DNA of 64,000 nt, taken from assembly GCA_905250125.1 (NCBI GenBank), contig CAJNOL010000202.1, positions 133,137 through 197,136 on the forward strand, given 5' to 3'. The notes beneath the pieces were generated by a model. It had not been told where the DNA came from and did not search any database. It was given only the letters and a program-made list of their open reading frames with translations. Shown piece after piece: positions 1-10,534 of this stretch (position 1 is the first letter of the stretch; every line of letters begins with the position of its first letter). Position numbers and translations under genes: made by a program. Source of the stretch: Rotaria sordida. Taxonomy: Eukaryota; Rotifera; Eurotatoria; Philodinida; Philodinidae.

Positions 1-884
1 TCTGTACATTGGACTGCAAAGTCTCACTTTTCCGCTTGATTTCCGCTTTATGAGCTGTTGTCCCAGATTCTTTTTCGAACACTCACATCTCATTAGGAAC
101 TACATACTGCGCAAAGGCTTGACTGAAGAGCCACTGATCAATCTTGTGTCTTCCTTTTATTGGCTTAGATAACGTTCTATGATTTCTTGTTCTATGTTCT
201 GAAATCCAATAAATAGACTATCTTCCAGTTCATTTTGTCAAGATCAATTTCAGTTGAACTCTTAATATAGCTTTATTCCAAATCGATTTGTCTCGTTTGT
301 TGTTTCTACAATAAACTAGTTGTTGATAAATGATATTGGGAAAACAAGATCATATACTGTTACGATCGTTGCATCAATGCAATCATTTCTATCTATTCTT
401 CACTAATTTATTGACAGTGAGAAATTTCCATAATGGACAATTTTATAGAGAAATATGATATTCATTGTTAGCATTCCTTTGTTTATTCAATCTCGACACA
501 AGCAACTGGTAGACAAAATTTATTTATTTTTTAAAATGATTATAAGCGTATCCTCAGTATTCGTTTTATTGACAAGAGAATCTTTTGAATGTTCACTTTT
601 GCTCTTCCGAAAAAGGGAATCAGAAGCTAAGTGTATTCATCGAAATTCTACGTTCTATTTTTTTGTTTCTTTTCAAAATAAAAATAAAATAACAATCCAG
701 AGAAAAAGAAGCAACAAGTATGATATGACTTCAAGAACTTCTTCAACAATAATAGTTTCATCTTTATTCTGTACCATAGTCGATTAGTTCTTAATCATAA
801 TAATTACTAGTTCCAATCAATTATCTATGTAAATAAAAAACAATATTTAAATATTGCCAATCTCCCAACACTAAGATTTTTATC
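1..884. other. Left edge, no gene seen
   Basis: This AT-rich stretch lies downstream of the minus-strand gene that ends at 885. One open frame of 110 codons (455-787) has low-complexity composition, no recognisable domain and no splice context, so it is treated as chance. The last part, with AATAAA-like strings on the minus side, may be the 3' UTR of that gene. Nothing else was seen. Confidence 0.5.
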
Positions 885-2013
885 TTACAAGTTCTGATGA
901 AGGTGTATGTTGTATTGAAGTAATTTCATCAAGATATCTTTCTGTTTATTGCTAACCGAGAGTTCCACTTTATTTTTCTTTTCGATGTATTCGATGAAAT
1001 CGTCTGGTGTGTATTCACCAAAAACTAAATCATCAATAAAGTGCTCAATAAAACCATGTACTGAGTAGTTTCTCGTTGTTTTTGCTATTAATAATTCAAC
1101 CATTTGCATTTTTGATAAACTAACAGCATTATCAAATTCAACGATCACATTACTAACTAATTGCGTAGGCTCATCGTCAATATCCAACCCATACTTGATG
1201 TTTCTTAATACATATGGTTTATAATGGTCCTTTATATTATATGATGTTGGTGAAGGCGTGTTCCTCATTTGTTCGTTTCTTATTCGAAATGCTTCATCAA
1301 TTCTGTCAATAACTGGCTGTAACAAATGAGCATATACTGATGCCAATACCTTGTCGCCTGTATTTTGTCTAGAACAGATCATTGGAAAATGTGTAAATAA
1401 AAACAAGATCGACTCACTTAAACTTCGAAAATTCATTTTTCAAATCAAGAACCACAGTTTGTAATGTGCTGTGACTAATCGTCAATTGGTCCAACTTGTC
1501 TAGTAGTTCCCGTTCACATTTTTTCATGTTTTTCATGTCATTTCGCATAACGGCCATATCGTACTGCAATCAAAAAATGTAGGAAATGAAAACAGGTAAG
1601 TATCATGTTTACCAATATCTTATATCCAATTGTTTTAATACCATTGATAATTTCTTCCACCACCTTCATTTGTTCTTGATTCAGTTCCATTGACTTGATG
1701 AAGGTTTGAAGTTGATCCATAACTTGATTAAATTCTGTTTCATCAGCAGATTCATCTGTATTACTACTTATCACCGCTTTCAACTTCTTAAGGTAAACAA
1801 TACAACTTGCTGGTACCTGAGGCATTTCAATACATATTGCAAATATTTCATCAATTAAATCATTCAACTGGTTCACTACAAATATAAAGCAAATCTATAT
1901 ATAACTGAGTTGTTTATTGTGAACTTACCATATTGTATTCGAACTTTGTCATCTTTCTGAAATTCCTTCTTGCTTTCATCTTCTTTGTTCTTGTTTTTGT
2001 GTACTCAAAAAGT
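885..2013 (-). CDS. 3' part of an unrecognised gene, 5' end broken or unresolved
   Basis: Four coding exons on the minus strand join in frame: about 2013-1929, 1875-1613, 1563-1418 and 1368-885. Introns are 49-53 bases with GT-AG ends and the stop is TAA. About 325 residues can be read. The first is a charged segment rich in Lys and Glu, followed by helical, coiled-coil-like stretches and a C-terminal block with no domain I recognise. No start codon is available: upstream of the first exon the frame meets TGA within a hairpin at 1999-2021, where a repeat element begins. Either a further 5' exon lies beyond the repeat or the gene was cut by the insertion. Intact splice phases argue that the 3' part was functional recently. 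Function unknown. Confidence 0.6.
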
Positions 2014-2776
2014 GAGTACACTACTAAAATCGGTCAGTGTGTCCGGCCGTCCGTCCGGCCGTCCGTCCGTCCGGCCGTCCGTCCGTCCGTTTATCCGGTA
2101 ACTTTCGAAAGGGGAGTCCGATCGCGATGAAATTTTCTACACAGTTCAGCCTTAACAATATCTCGGTCGAGTTCGAAGATGAGAAGGATTGGCCGAGCCC
2201 TTCCTGAGTTATTGCAAAAATACTCATTTTTTCCTGCACCTTCCCTATGGAAAGATCGACCCATCCCCACTTTCGTAAAAGACTTTTCCTATCATAGTCA
2301 ACTAAAACCCCAACTATTATATACCATTCGATAGAGAATTTCACGAGCTACAAAATGGTATATAAAACATAAAGAAACAAGAAGGTTGGCTCATCTATCA
2401 CAAAGATAATTAAACAGAACTAGGTTAGATTTTTGTCCACGATCTAATTGATCCACAAATAGAGCTCTATCTTCCGATCACAGTGATGATACTTCGAGGT
2501 TTTCTGAGATGGAGAACTCGAATCTGTATTCCACTTCCATCGAAATACTATTGGTTGAGCAGTGACCAATAGAAATCAAGTTATAGGAAAAACGACTTTC
2601 TTAGGGTAAATCAAGGGGAAGAGTTCAAATTTGAGCTGTATTCGGTCCCAAGTCCTATTGGTTTGGCAATACTCAATAGAAATCAACAGTTTAGAGGGTA
2701 GGTTCCCCAGTATAATTTTGATGTCCACACGTTCTAGAACGACTCATCTGTCTCATTCACTTTTTGAAGTACACAT
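1998..2776. mobile_element. Repeat element with short terminal inverted repeats
   Basis: The left end reads GTGTACTCAAAAAGTGAG and the right end, near 2755-2776, is an imperfect reverse complement (CACTTTTTGAAGTACACA), giving terminal inverted repeats of about 18 bases. The left end also folds on itself (GTGTACTCA against TGAGTACAC). Inside are a CCGT microsatellite and a roughly 110-base direct duplication: copies near 2522-2600 and 2634-2710 share an ATTGGTT and AATAGAAATCAA core. No transposase frame is present, so it is non-autonomous. It adjoins the broken 5' end of the minus-strand gene. The internal motif ACCATTCGATAGAGAATT near 2322 recurs around 26.1 kb, so it is a dispersed family. 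No target duplication was identified. Confidence 0.5.
2040..2090. repeat. CCGT / GGCCGTCC microsatellite
   Basis: About 50 bases of GTCC and GGCCGTCC units, an abrupt GC-rich patch in AT-rich DNA, inside the repeat element above. Open frames crossing it on either strand give meaningless Arg-Pro-Ser or Asp-Gly-Arg repeats. Confidence 0.85.
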
Positions 2777-3209
2777 AACTCTCGGATTTAAATCCGAAGT
2801 TTCCGCATTTATGCTATTTAGAATAAATTCGATTGATTTTTTTTTACTATTCTTTGTTTTATTTTTATTATCGGTTTTTTTTGTTGTTGCCCATTAAATT
2901 GGTATTTCTATAATAAATGCAGCTTTTGTTTAGTTGTTACTAAATACTTTTATAAAGTCTTCAACTAACCTTTTGAAATCTATACTCTATGTTCAAATAA
3001 AAATTTCGTTTGAATCCAAACAAATAACTTAATTACTCTAACTAAACGTCAATGAGACGATATATCGAGTGAAAAGACAAGAACGAAATCTAAAAAAACA
3101 GAATATTGGTAAACAAACAGAAATGTTTTATTTTCATGTTGTTGGTATTGAGGAAAATCAAAAAATAGTATGATTTGTTTATTTCATCCAACACCATTGT
3201 TGATATATA

Positions 3210-3892
3210 CAGTGACTACCAAAATTATCCGACAAGATGAAATTTGGATTTTATTTCGTAACCGAAAGTGCTAGAAGAAATCCAAAAATTGATTTGAATA
3301 GAGAAATTTGTTTTCCATAAGAATATGATAAAATGATCATTTTCGATAAATCCTCAAAAACTGAACATCCAAAATACCAAAATCTTGGTTTTTCAACACT
3401 TCGAAGTCGTGAAAAAACGTCCTTTTGTTTTTCTAGATCGATAGACCAGCCGGTTCTCTACAAAATGAGATGTCTTCGAACTTTCTACAATCTTCCTATC
3501 ACAAGCTATAAGCATCACAAAAACCTAAAAAAATGTGAAATTTATCAGAAAACTACGGAAAAACTGCATTTTTTAGGTTTTTGTGATGCTTATAGCTTGT
3601 GATAGGAAGGTTGTAGACAGCTCGGAGACATCTCATTTTGTAGAGAATTGGCTGTTCTATCGATCTAGAAAAACAAAACGCCGTTTCTTTCACGACTTCG
3701 AAGTGTTGAAAAACCAAGATTTTGGTATTTTGGATGTTCAGTTTTTGAGAATTTATCGATAATGATCATTTTATCATATTCTTATGGAAAACAAATTTCT
3801 CTATTCAAATCAATTTTTGGATTTCTTCTAGCACTTTCGATTACGAAATAAAATCCAAATTACATCTTGTCGGATAATTTTGGTAGCCACTG
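3210..3892. mobile_element. Palindromic mariner-like foldback element
   Basis: The two halves are near-complete reverse complements. The left arm starts CAGTGACTACCAAAATTATC and the right arm ends with the complement, with CAGTGGCTACC as its outer end. A TA dinucleotide flanks each side (3208-3209 and 3893-3894), which is the target duplication of Tc1/mariner elements, and the CAGTG terminus also fits. The arms are about 325 bases around a short loop near 3545. The only open frame inside (3333-3602) crosses the palindrome and encodes nothing recognisable, so the element is non-autonomous. Arm similarity is high, which suggests recent spread or palindrome maintenance. Confidence 0.85.
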
Positions 3893-3894
3893 TA

Positions 3895-4428
3895 TATCGA
3901 TTAACCTCCCTAGTTTTATTGTTGAAAAGATGTCGCGGGTTGAATAGCAACTATGATTGAAACTAACTTTTTCTCACTTTTCTATCGTTGACATCTTTTT
4001 TTGACACCAAGCAGACTAGGCAAAATGAAGCCAATTACGACTGAATTAACAAATCAATCGTCTGCAAAAGACAATTTAAATCGGAACAGACGAATCACGT
4101 TGGCTAATTGCTTCTATTTTTTTCTGTCTGCTTCACCCCATCGTCTCCTATTGTCAGTATTGTTTGTTCTAGTGCATCGATAGGACAAATGTATAGCTAA
4201 ACATCCGTAAATACCAAAATGCATTTACATGTCGCTTGTTAGAATTTTAAGAAAAATGGTGAATGAACTGTGGTATTGGTTAATTCCAGTTAATCAATAG
4301 TAAGACTCGAATGAATCATACTCATTGTCACTCTCTTCTTTTACGATTGTTTCTTTTATCAAATAAATAGTATTGTATGTTTTAGCTTTCGACTAGATTT
4401 GATTAAAGAAAACTCGAAATGAAATATA
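3895..4428. other. Short gap before eRF3 remnant
   Basis: No gene is seen. The 60-codon frame at 4001-4183 has no domain and no splice context. The stretch just before 4429 may contain the old promoter or 5' UTR of the eRF3-like copy. Confidence 0.4.
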
Positions 4429-5305
4429 ATGAGTGAACCTCCAACAAGTTGGGATCTTCCCGAAGAAGAGAATTCATCAATATCATTAACAACAACAAGA
4501 TTAGCAGGATTAAATGTAAATGTTGCTGACTTTGTCTCTTCATTTGCATCGAAATCAACCAATGTTTCAACGTCACAAGTACCTAAAACTCCTCCATCGA
4601 CTCCTGTTGTTGTTCGACATAGACATGAAAATCAAAGTAATCAATCTAAAAGTGGAACTATGAACACAAATAATATTGAATCCGAAGATGTACAACAAAT
4701 GGAAGAAGATTTTACAGAGAGAGAACAAGATCAATTTCCTGATGATGATTATGACAGTTCGTCATGTTTTTTTCATGCTTTACAATTTGATTTATTTGTT
4801 TATTAAGAAATCATGGATGAGTCAAACACAACACCGACAGCAGCAACAACAACAGCAACAGCGACAAGTAAAACAACTTGAAATAGTGGTTCAACAATTC
4901 CAAAAGAAAAGAAAAATGTTGTCGTTAAGCGAGATATTGTCAGAAAAAAAAGAATCTGTTAATATTGTTTTTTGTGGACATGTTGATGCAGAAAAGTCAA
5001 CGATTGGTGGACAAATTATGTAATACTTGATTGGTTTCATAACAATCGAATTTCTTTTTTTTCGTAGGTTTTTAACAGGACAAGTTGATAAAAGGACATT
5101 AGAAAAATATCAAAATGAAGCTCGTGAAAAATCTCGTGAATCCTGGTATTTATCATGGGCATTAGCTACAAATGAAGACGAAAGAGAAAAAGGAAAAGCA
5201 GTTGAAGTTGGTCGAGCTTGGTTTGAAACAGAAAAAAAAACATTTTTTATATTTTTCTTTTTTCAGCCATATTCAATAGATCTTTTCAGATTTTCATATC
5301 TAAAA
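4429..5305 (+). pseudogene. Decayed 5' fragment of eRF3 (GSPT) translation termination GTPase
   Basis: eRF3 is the GTPase that partners eRF1 at stop codons. Exon 1 encodes an N-terminal Asp/Glu/Ser-rich region starting MSEPPTSWD. Downstream the eRF3 G-domain start is clear: KKESVNIVF, GHVDAEKSTIGGQIM, then after a 48-base intron (5020-5067) VDKRTLEKYQNEA, WYLSWAL and VGRAWFETEKK. Signs of decay are several. In the P-loop the Gly of DAGKST is Glu. An in-frame TGA interrupts the linker before the G domain, and a frame shift lies in the A-run near 4949. After FETEKK the sequence stops matching, so DxxG, NKxD and all C-terminal domains are missing. eRF3 is essential, so an intact copy should exist elsewhere. 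Confidence 0.85.
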
Positions 5306-8300
5306 TGATTTGAAGAATTAAACTAAAAAACAAAAACCAATTTTTGAGTTTAAAATGAACATTCTTTTAATATGAAAGTGTTCATTTTCAGAAAATATTC
5401 AACATACTGTTTTGACAATGATATGTTCTATTTGGATGATAAAATAAAATTGATCAAATGTTTACTATCATTACAATAATTATTAGAATATAAATAAGGT
5501 TTTTTCTTTCTAATGTCTTTCTATTGACAAAGGGTCTTAAACTATCAATAATATTGTATTGACATAATCTTCATTAGTAATATATTCTTATGATTTCAAA
5601 TGCAAAAAAAGAATAATATTTTTATTTTTATTTTTTTTATACTGATTGGTAGTATTTAAATAATAATACAAAACGAATGGATGATGATAAACAAGAATTG
5701 TTTTCTCATTCATGATAGCAATTCATTCAGATGATATTGATTGTGTGCTTGACCAAAATTGTATGCTGTATAGTCACTTAGGTCGAATAGTAAATCTTAG
5801 ATAATTATTACGTTTCAACATCGCTGGACACAGACAGTACTTGAACGTTTTTAGTCAGACCTGTTTTCGTGATACGTAGTTTGTAGTTGTATATCAGTTT
5901 TATGAGCATTAGAGACTGAACCAATTCCTCAATTTTAAAAAGATATTCTATTTAAACTTTTGAATATACTAATTAAAATTCATTCAAATCATAGTATCTG
6001 ATGGAACAGTACAACTGACTGATTAAGAAAAGCTTTGATAAACACTAAGTAAATATATTTTCAACTTGATTGCTTTTTAAAAATACGATTGAATTAATAT
6101 TACTGGCTGTCAAAGATGGATGTATGACAATTTATGAAAAACTTATCATATAAAATCACATGCATATATAAATTACATCAAAATACTTTTCACTGATCAA
6201 AATATTAAAATGAACAGACTGTCCCATATCATCAACACATAAAACTAATAATTATAAAATTTCTCAAAAGATATTTACTAATTTAATAATTGAAAATATA
6301 TCAAAGTGTATAGTCAATTGACTTTCATTGGTAATAGTCATTCTTAATGTAAAGCATATTGGACTAGAGCCGCCTGTCGGGTTGGTTCTGGGCTCGTTTG
6401 GGTTTAACTAGGGTCGGGATCTGAAAGTTCCCTATTCATTTGGTCGGTGTCCTGATCTGGAAATTTCCTGTTGACCGGATTCGGAACTGGGACTGACCCA
6501 ATGGATTATACTCAAAAAGTAACAATCAAGTATGAGTTAATCCTTATAAGATCATCATCAAGATTGTCTCAGAAATATGTAGAGTATATTAGTAGCAGAA
6601 TACAAATAATCGATAAATTAGTATCTCGCATCGTCGCAGCGACTTGAAGACTTAGACTAAAAATACCCGTTGAATTAGAGCTACGATTCGTGTCCACGTC
6701 CGAATCCGAAAATTTCGAACTCGACGAACTCAATATTCGACTCACAACAATGCCTTGGAGAGACTAACAAAAGAAAAAAAGAATTCATTTTCATGGGTCT
6801 TTAGAGACTAGTTATGGTCATTTTACTAAGTTTTCGATCCAGTTTTAGATACGCACTAAAAAAATCAAAGAACTGGATGTCGAATATAGAAAGGTCATAT
6901 GATCCATAGAATATCCGAAAGGTTTTAGCCAAAAAAATGTTTCTTTATTGAGACATTAAATTTCAGAAAATATAATTGATTATTACAAAAATTGAATTTA
7001 CTTGAAAAGTCAATAGCTCAACAAAGGAACATTCTTTTGGATTGAAACTTTCGCAACACTTTATAGATCATTAGACCCATCTATAGACAAAATTGTACGT
7101 CAAAATTCTAGTTTTGTTTTTTATTTTTCGGTATGTATCTAAAATTGGATAAAAAACTTAGTAAAATGGTCATAAATTGACTTCAAAGAATCATGAAGAC
7201 TAACTCTTTTTAGGCTTTTGCAAGTATCTCTCCAAGACGTCATTGTGAACTCAATATGCGTTAAAATAACGGATATCAATTCGGATAGTTTCTTCTTAAG
7301 TAGTTGAAACTGTGCATATCGAAGGTCAATCTTTATTATCATCAAATGATGTTGTATATTGTTATTTCTATAGTAATTTCGTCGAATGATTATTTTATTA
7401 GAGACTTCATTTCATTTCCCAAGATTTCATTTCGCTACTTTTGCATAGGGAATTGAGGCCAAAAGAAACACCAACACGTACTCATGAGAAATTATAACGA
7501 ACACGATAAAAGTCTTTGACAATATTGACTAAAGTCAAGTATGAGAACAGGAATCGATACCTACCATGAAATATAAAACCTAATAGAATAAACCAAACTA
7601 TCGTTATCTTGACTTTCATATATTATAACAAGAATATAAATGACTTTACATTGCTCGTTATGTTTTTATTCTTTTGTTTGAACGAAATGAACATTCTTTT
7701 TCAGCTACAAAAGCAAATTTTATTGTTAGAATATAATTTAATAATAGTTTTAACTTCAATAAATCGAAAAGAATATTTAACAAAAGCAACAATAGAATAC
7801 ATAAATCTTATATTGTTCAAAACGTCATCAAAAAGAAGTATGTTTATCATTTAAAATGAAAAAAAGATATGCTAAGTTACACTCTTCTCAAAAGAATTAC
7901 ATTCAATAAGTCATCAACTATTGAATTAATACAAGATAATAATAAGATATAAAAATAAATTTTTAATGTTAATAAGTACATAAAAATTATTTAGAAATGG
8001 AATGATTGTTGTCTTATGAAAGAAAAGTCATTAAATATAACAAAATTGTTGTTGAATTAACAATATAGAACGATAGAAATTTATTCCGATAACAAATCTC
8101 TATGAAGGACAATAATAACGACAAGTTTCAATACTGTCATATAATTGATGTCTTTTGCAAGTTCGATATAGATAAAACTTTGAAGTCTAATTTGAATAAA
8201 TCTAGTCTATTGGGAAAATTCGATTAACATATAAAATATAATGTTCTTGCATCAATAAGACAAATTCATATTTGAAATTTATAACTAAAATACATTCTAC

Positions 8301-10534
8301 TGTTATTTCTCAAAATACTATCGACATATAAACCATTAATAAATCAAAGATAATCAACTGAATCACTGACATTTCAATAAGAACAAGTATCATGGAAAAG
8401 AGAAAAGTTCAAAACTAATTAGAATAGATAGAAATTGTCAATTGACATTCAGATCAATATGACAAACATTTATCAATTGTTAGATAAAGAACCTTTATAT
8501 TAACAATTTCATGTATAATGTAGTTTAAAAAAAAACCAGATATTTGATAAATTTTCTACATATAAATGTTCTATTCTACATGTTTTTTTCATCATCATTT
8601 ATAGTTCATTATTGATAAGCATATACTTTTCTTAGAATAAGAAAATAACATGTGATAGGATCTTCTTTTGTGTTCGACACTTTTTTCTTTCTTTCTATAT
8701 TATTCCTATTTAGCCATAGTTCGAACGCTCATTTTTCTCGTTAGTTCATCCGTTTACACAGTATTAGAACGCTCACAAGAATGAATAGTCCTAAAATGTC
8801 ATGCTATCAATAGCAATCTCTCAGCATAAAAGAAAGATGATTCTTGCCATTCATTATATATATATATATGTATGGAACTAAATAAGTATCAAAAAAATCT
8901 GACATACATTAGTATATGTAAGTATCGACAAATGAAATAAAGAAGAAAGAAGATAGCAAAAATGAATATAGATTTGACATTATCTTCGCTTTCTTCTTTT
9001 TATTTTTTGCAAAAAGAAATTTGTATTAGAGTAGAACATTAAAAAAAAAAGAAGAATGAATAAAAAAAAGCAAAATGTAATGAAGAAAGGTTGTTACATT
9101 GCTGTGCAAATGAAACTATTTTACTATTCGCACATCGATAGGCAAACCGATATAAATATAAAATCGTTTTCTTTCTGTTTTTCTTTTTCAGTTCTTTCTT
9201 ACACTTGTGTAAGTTTTAAAAAATCCTTTTTCTTTTTTTCCTTTAATCGAATATAAATATATATTTATATTTTTTGTCAAAGCAAAAAACCGTTTATTCT
9301 TTACTTCTACTTGTTAATGTTTTTTTCCTATGTGTTTGTCTCCAGAGTGTCATCGTATTGCATTTTTCATTCATCTTATCCTCCATCATTATCGACAACA
9401 ATTTCTATTGTAACATAAAATCCTCTGATTTCTTAAGATTGAACGCTTTTTTTTTGTACTTATTATCCTATCTGTCTCATTTAAATATGTCTATAAACGC
9501 GAGGGCAAGCAATTTTATTTATGATGGTGAAGATTAACAACAATTGGAGACGGTACAAGCAATGAAGAACGATAACATACAGAGAGAAAAAAAAGACCGA
9601 TAGGTATTTCTCTGGCGGTCGAGAAGGGAGGACAGGTCATTTTCTTCCATTTCTATCCTATACATTTGAATATATATATATATATATATTTTAAAGGTGA
9701 ACGTTGTACATTTGACGAGAAAGATTTTATTCATTTTCTTTTTTTTTTTCCTTCTATCCATTTTATTCTACAATTGATGTTGATCATGATAATACTATTG
9801 ATTCTGGAAGCAAATTAACATTGTGTTTTTTTTTCTTCTTCTTTCTTCGTTTTTTTTTTCTTCTTCCGGTCTAAATCCTGAATATTATAAGTAACGAATA
9901 AAAAAAATGTCTCTTTAGTGTTACACGACGTTTGTTGCTCTATCATTCTCTCCTTTCTATCGATAATCAAATTGAACTACAGTTAGCTATCCAAGCTACA
10001 ATGCGCGCTTCACAATGCATATATATATTTATATATATATATACGATGGTTCTTCTGGAAATTTTCTTCTCGTTCTTCATTTCTCTCTCTCTTTCGATTC
10101 AACAGGCATAATATATACCATCGAGGATATATCATTCTATACTTTTATTCATTCATTTCATTTCATTCCAATTTTTTTTCCCTCGTCTCCTCGTTCTCGT
10201 CTTCTTCCCTTTTCTAAACTGATCGATCGTCATTCTATATATTTTTCAAGTAATGAATAAAATTTTGACATTTAACAAAAATTTTTAATTCTTCTCTTCC
10301 ACTCTTGGCTTGAACTTGTCCGATCATTTTCTTTTTTCTCTTCTTCTTGTTCTTGTTCTTCATTTGCCTGCTATTCGATACCAGCATTATTCATTGTTTA
10401 AAAAAGAAATAAAAGGAATTAACATATTTTATATGTGACCTGCATAGCACGTGCCATGTATTATTTGTAGATTTTAAGAAATATTAGAATAAAAAACAAA
10501 ACAGACCAAAATTTTATTTAAACTTCTTACAAAC
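5306..10534. other. 5.2 kb gene-free stretch
   Basis: Very AT-rich. The open frames (for example 7139-7345 minus, 7609-7854 plus, 9056-9256 plus, 9274-9537 plus) are Phe/Ile/Lys-rich, lack domains and are not joined by splice sites, so none is accepted. It includes a GC-richer patch at 6360-6505, TA microsatellites near 8856, 9670 and 10017, and polypyrimidine runs between 9780 and 10400. The last kilobase probably holds the promoter of the zinc-finger gene at 10535; no defined promoter motif was recognised. Confidence 0.5.
6360..6505. repeat. GC-richer patch with internal duplication
   Basis: About 145 bases rich in GGTCGGG and CTGGG strings in otherwise very AT-rich DNA. It contains two diverged copies of a module, GTCGGGATCTGAAAGTTCCC and a later GTCCTGATCTGGAAATTTCC. 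There is no open frame or tRNA-like fold. It may be part of a dispersed repeat. Confidence 0.45.

Noticed and set aside
455-787. 110-codon frame near the left edge
   Set aside because: Low-complexity composition, no domain, no supporting splice sites.
2024-2344. 106-codon minus-strand frame with repeated Asp-Gly-Arg residues
   Set aside because: It is the translation of the CCGT microsatellite and flanking repeat; no domain or splice context.
3333-3602. 89-codon frame as a possible transposase piece
   Set aside because: It runs across the centre of a palindrome and has no transposase motif.
9274-9537. Possible small membrane protein
   Set aside because: Hydrophobic only because T-rich DNA encodes Phe and Leu; no start context or neighbouring exon supports it.
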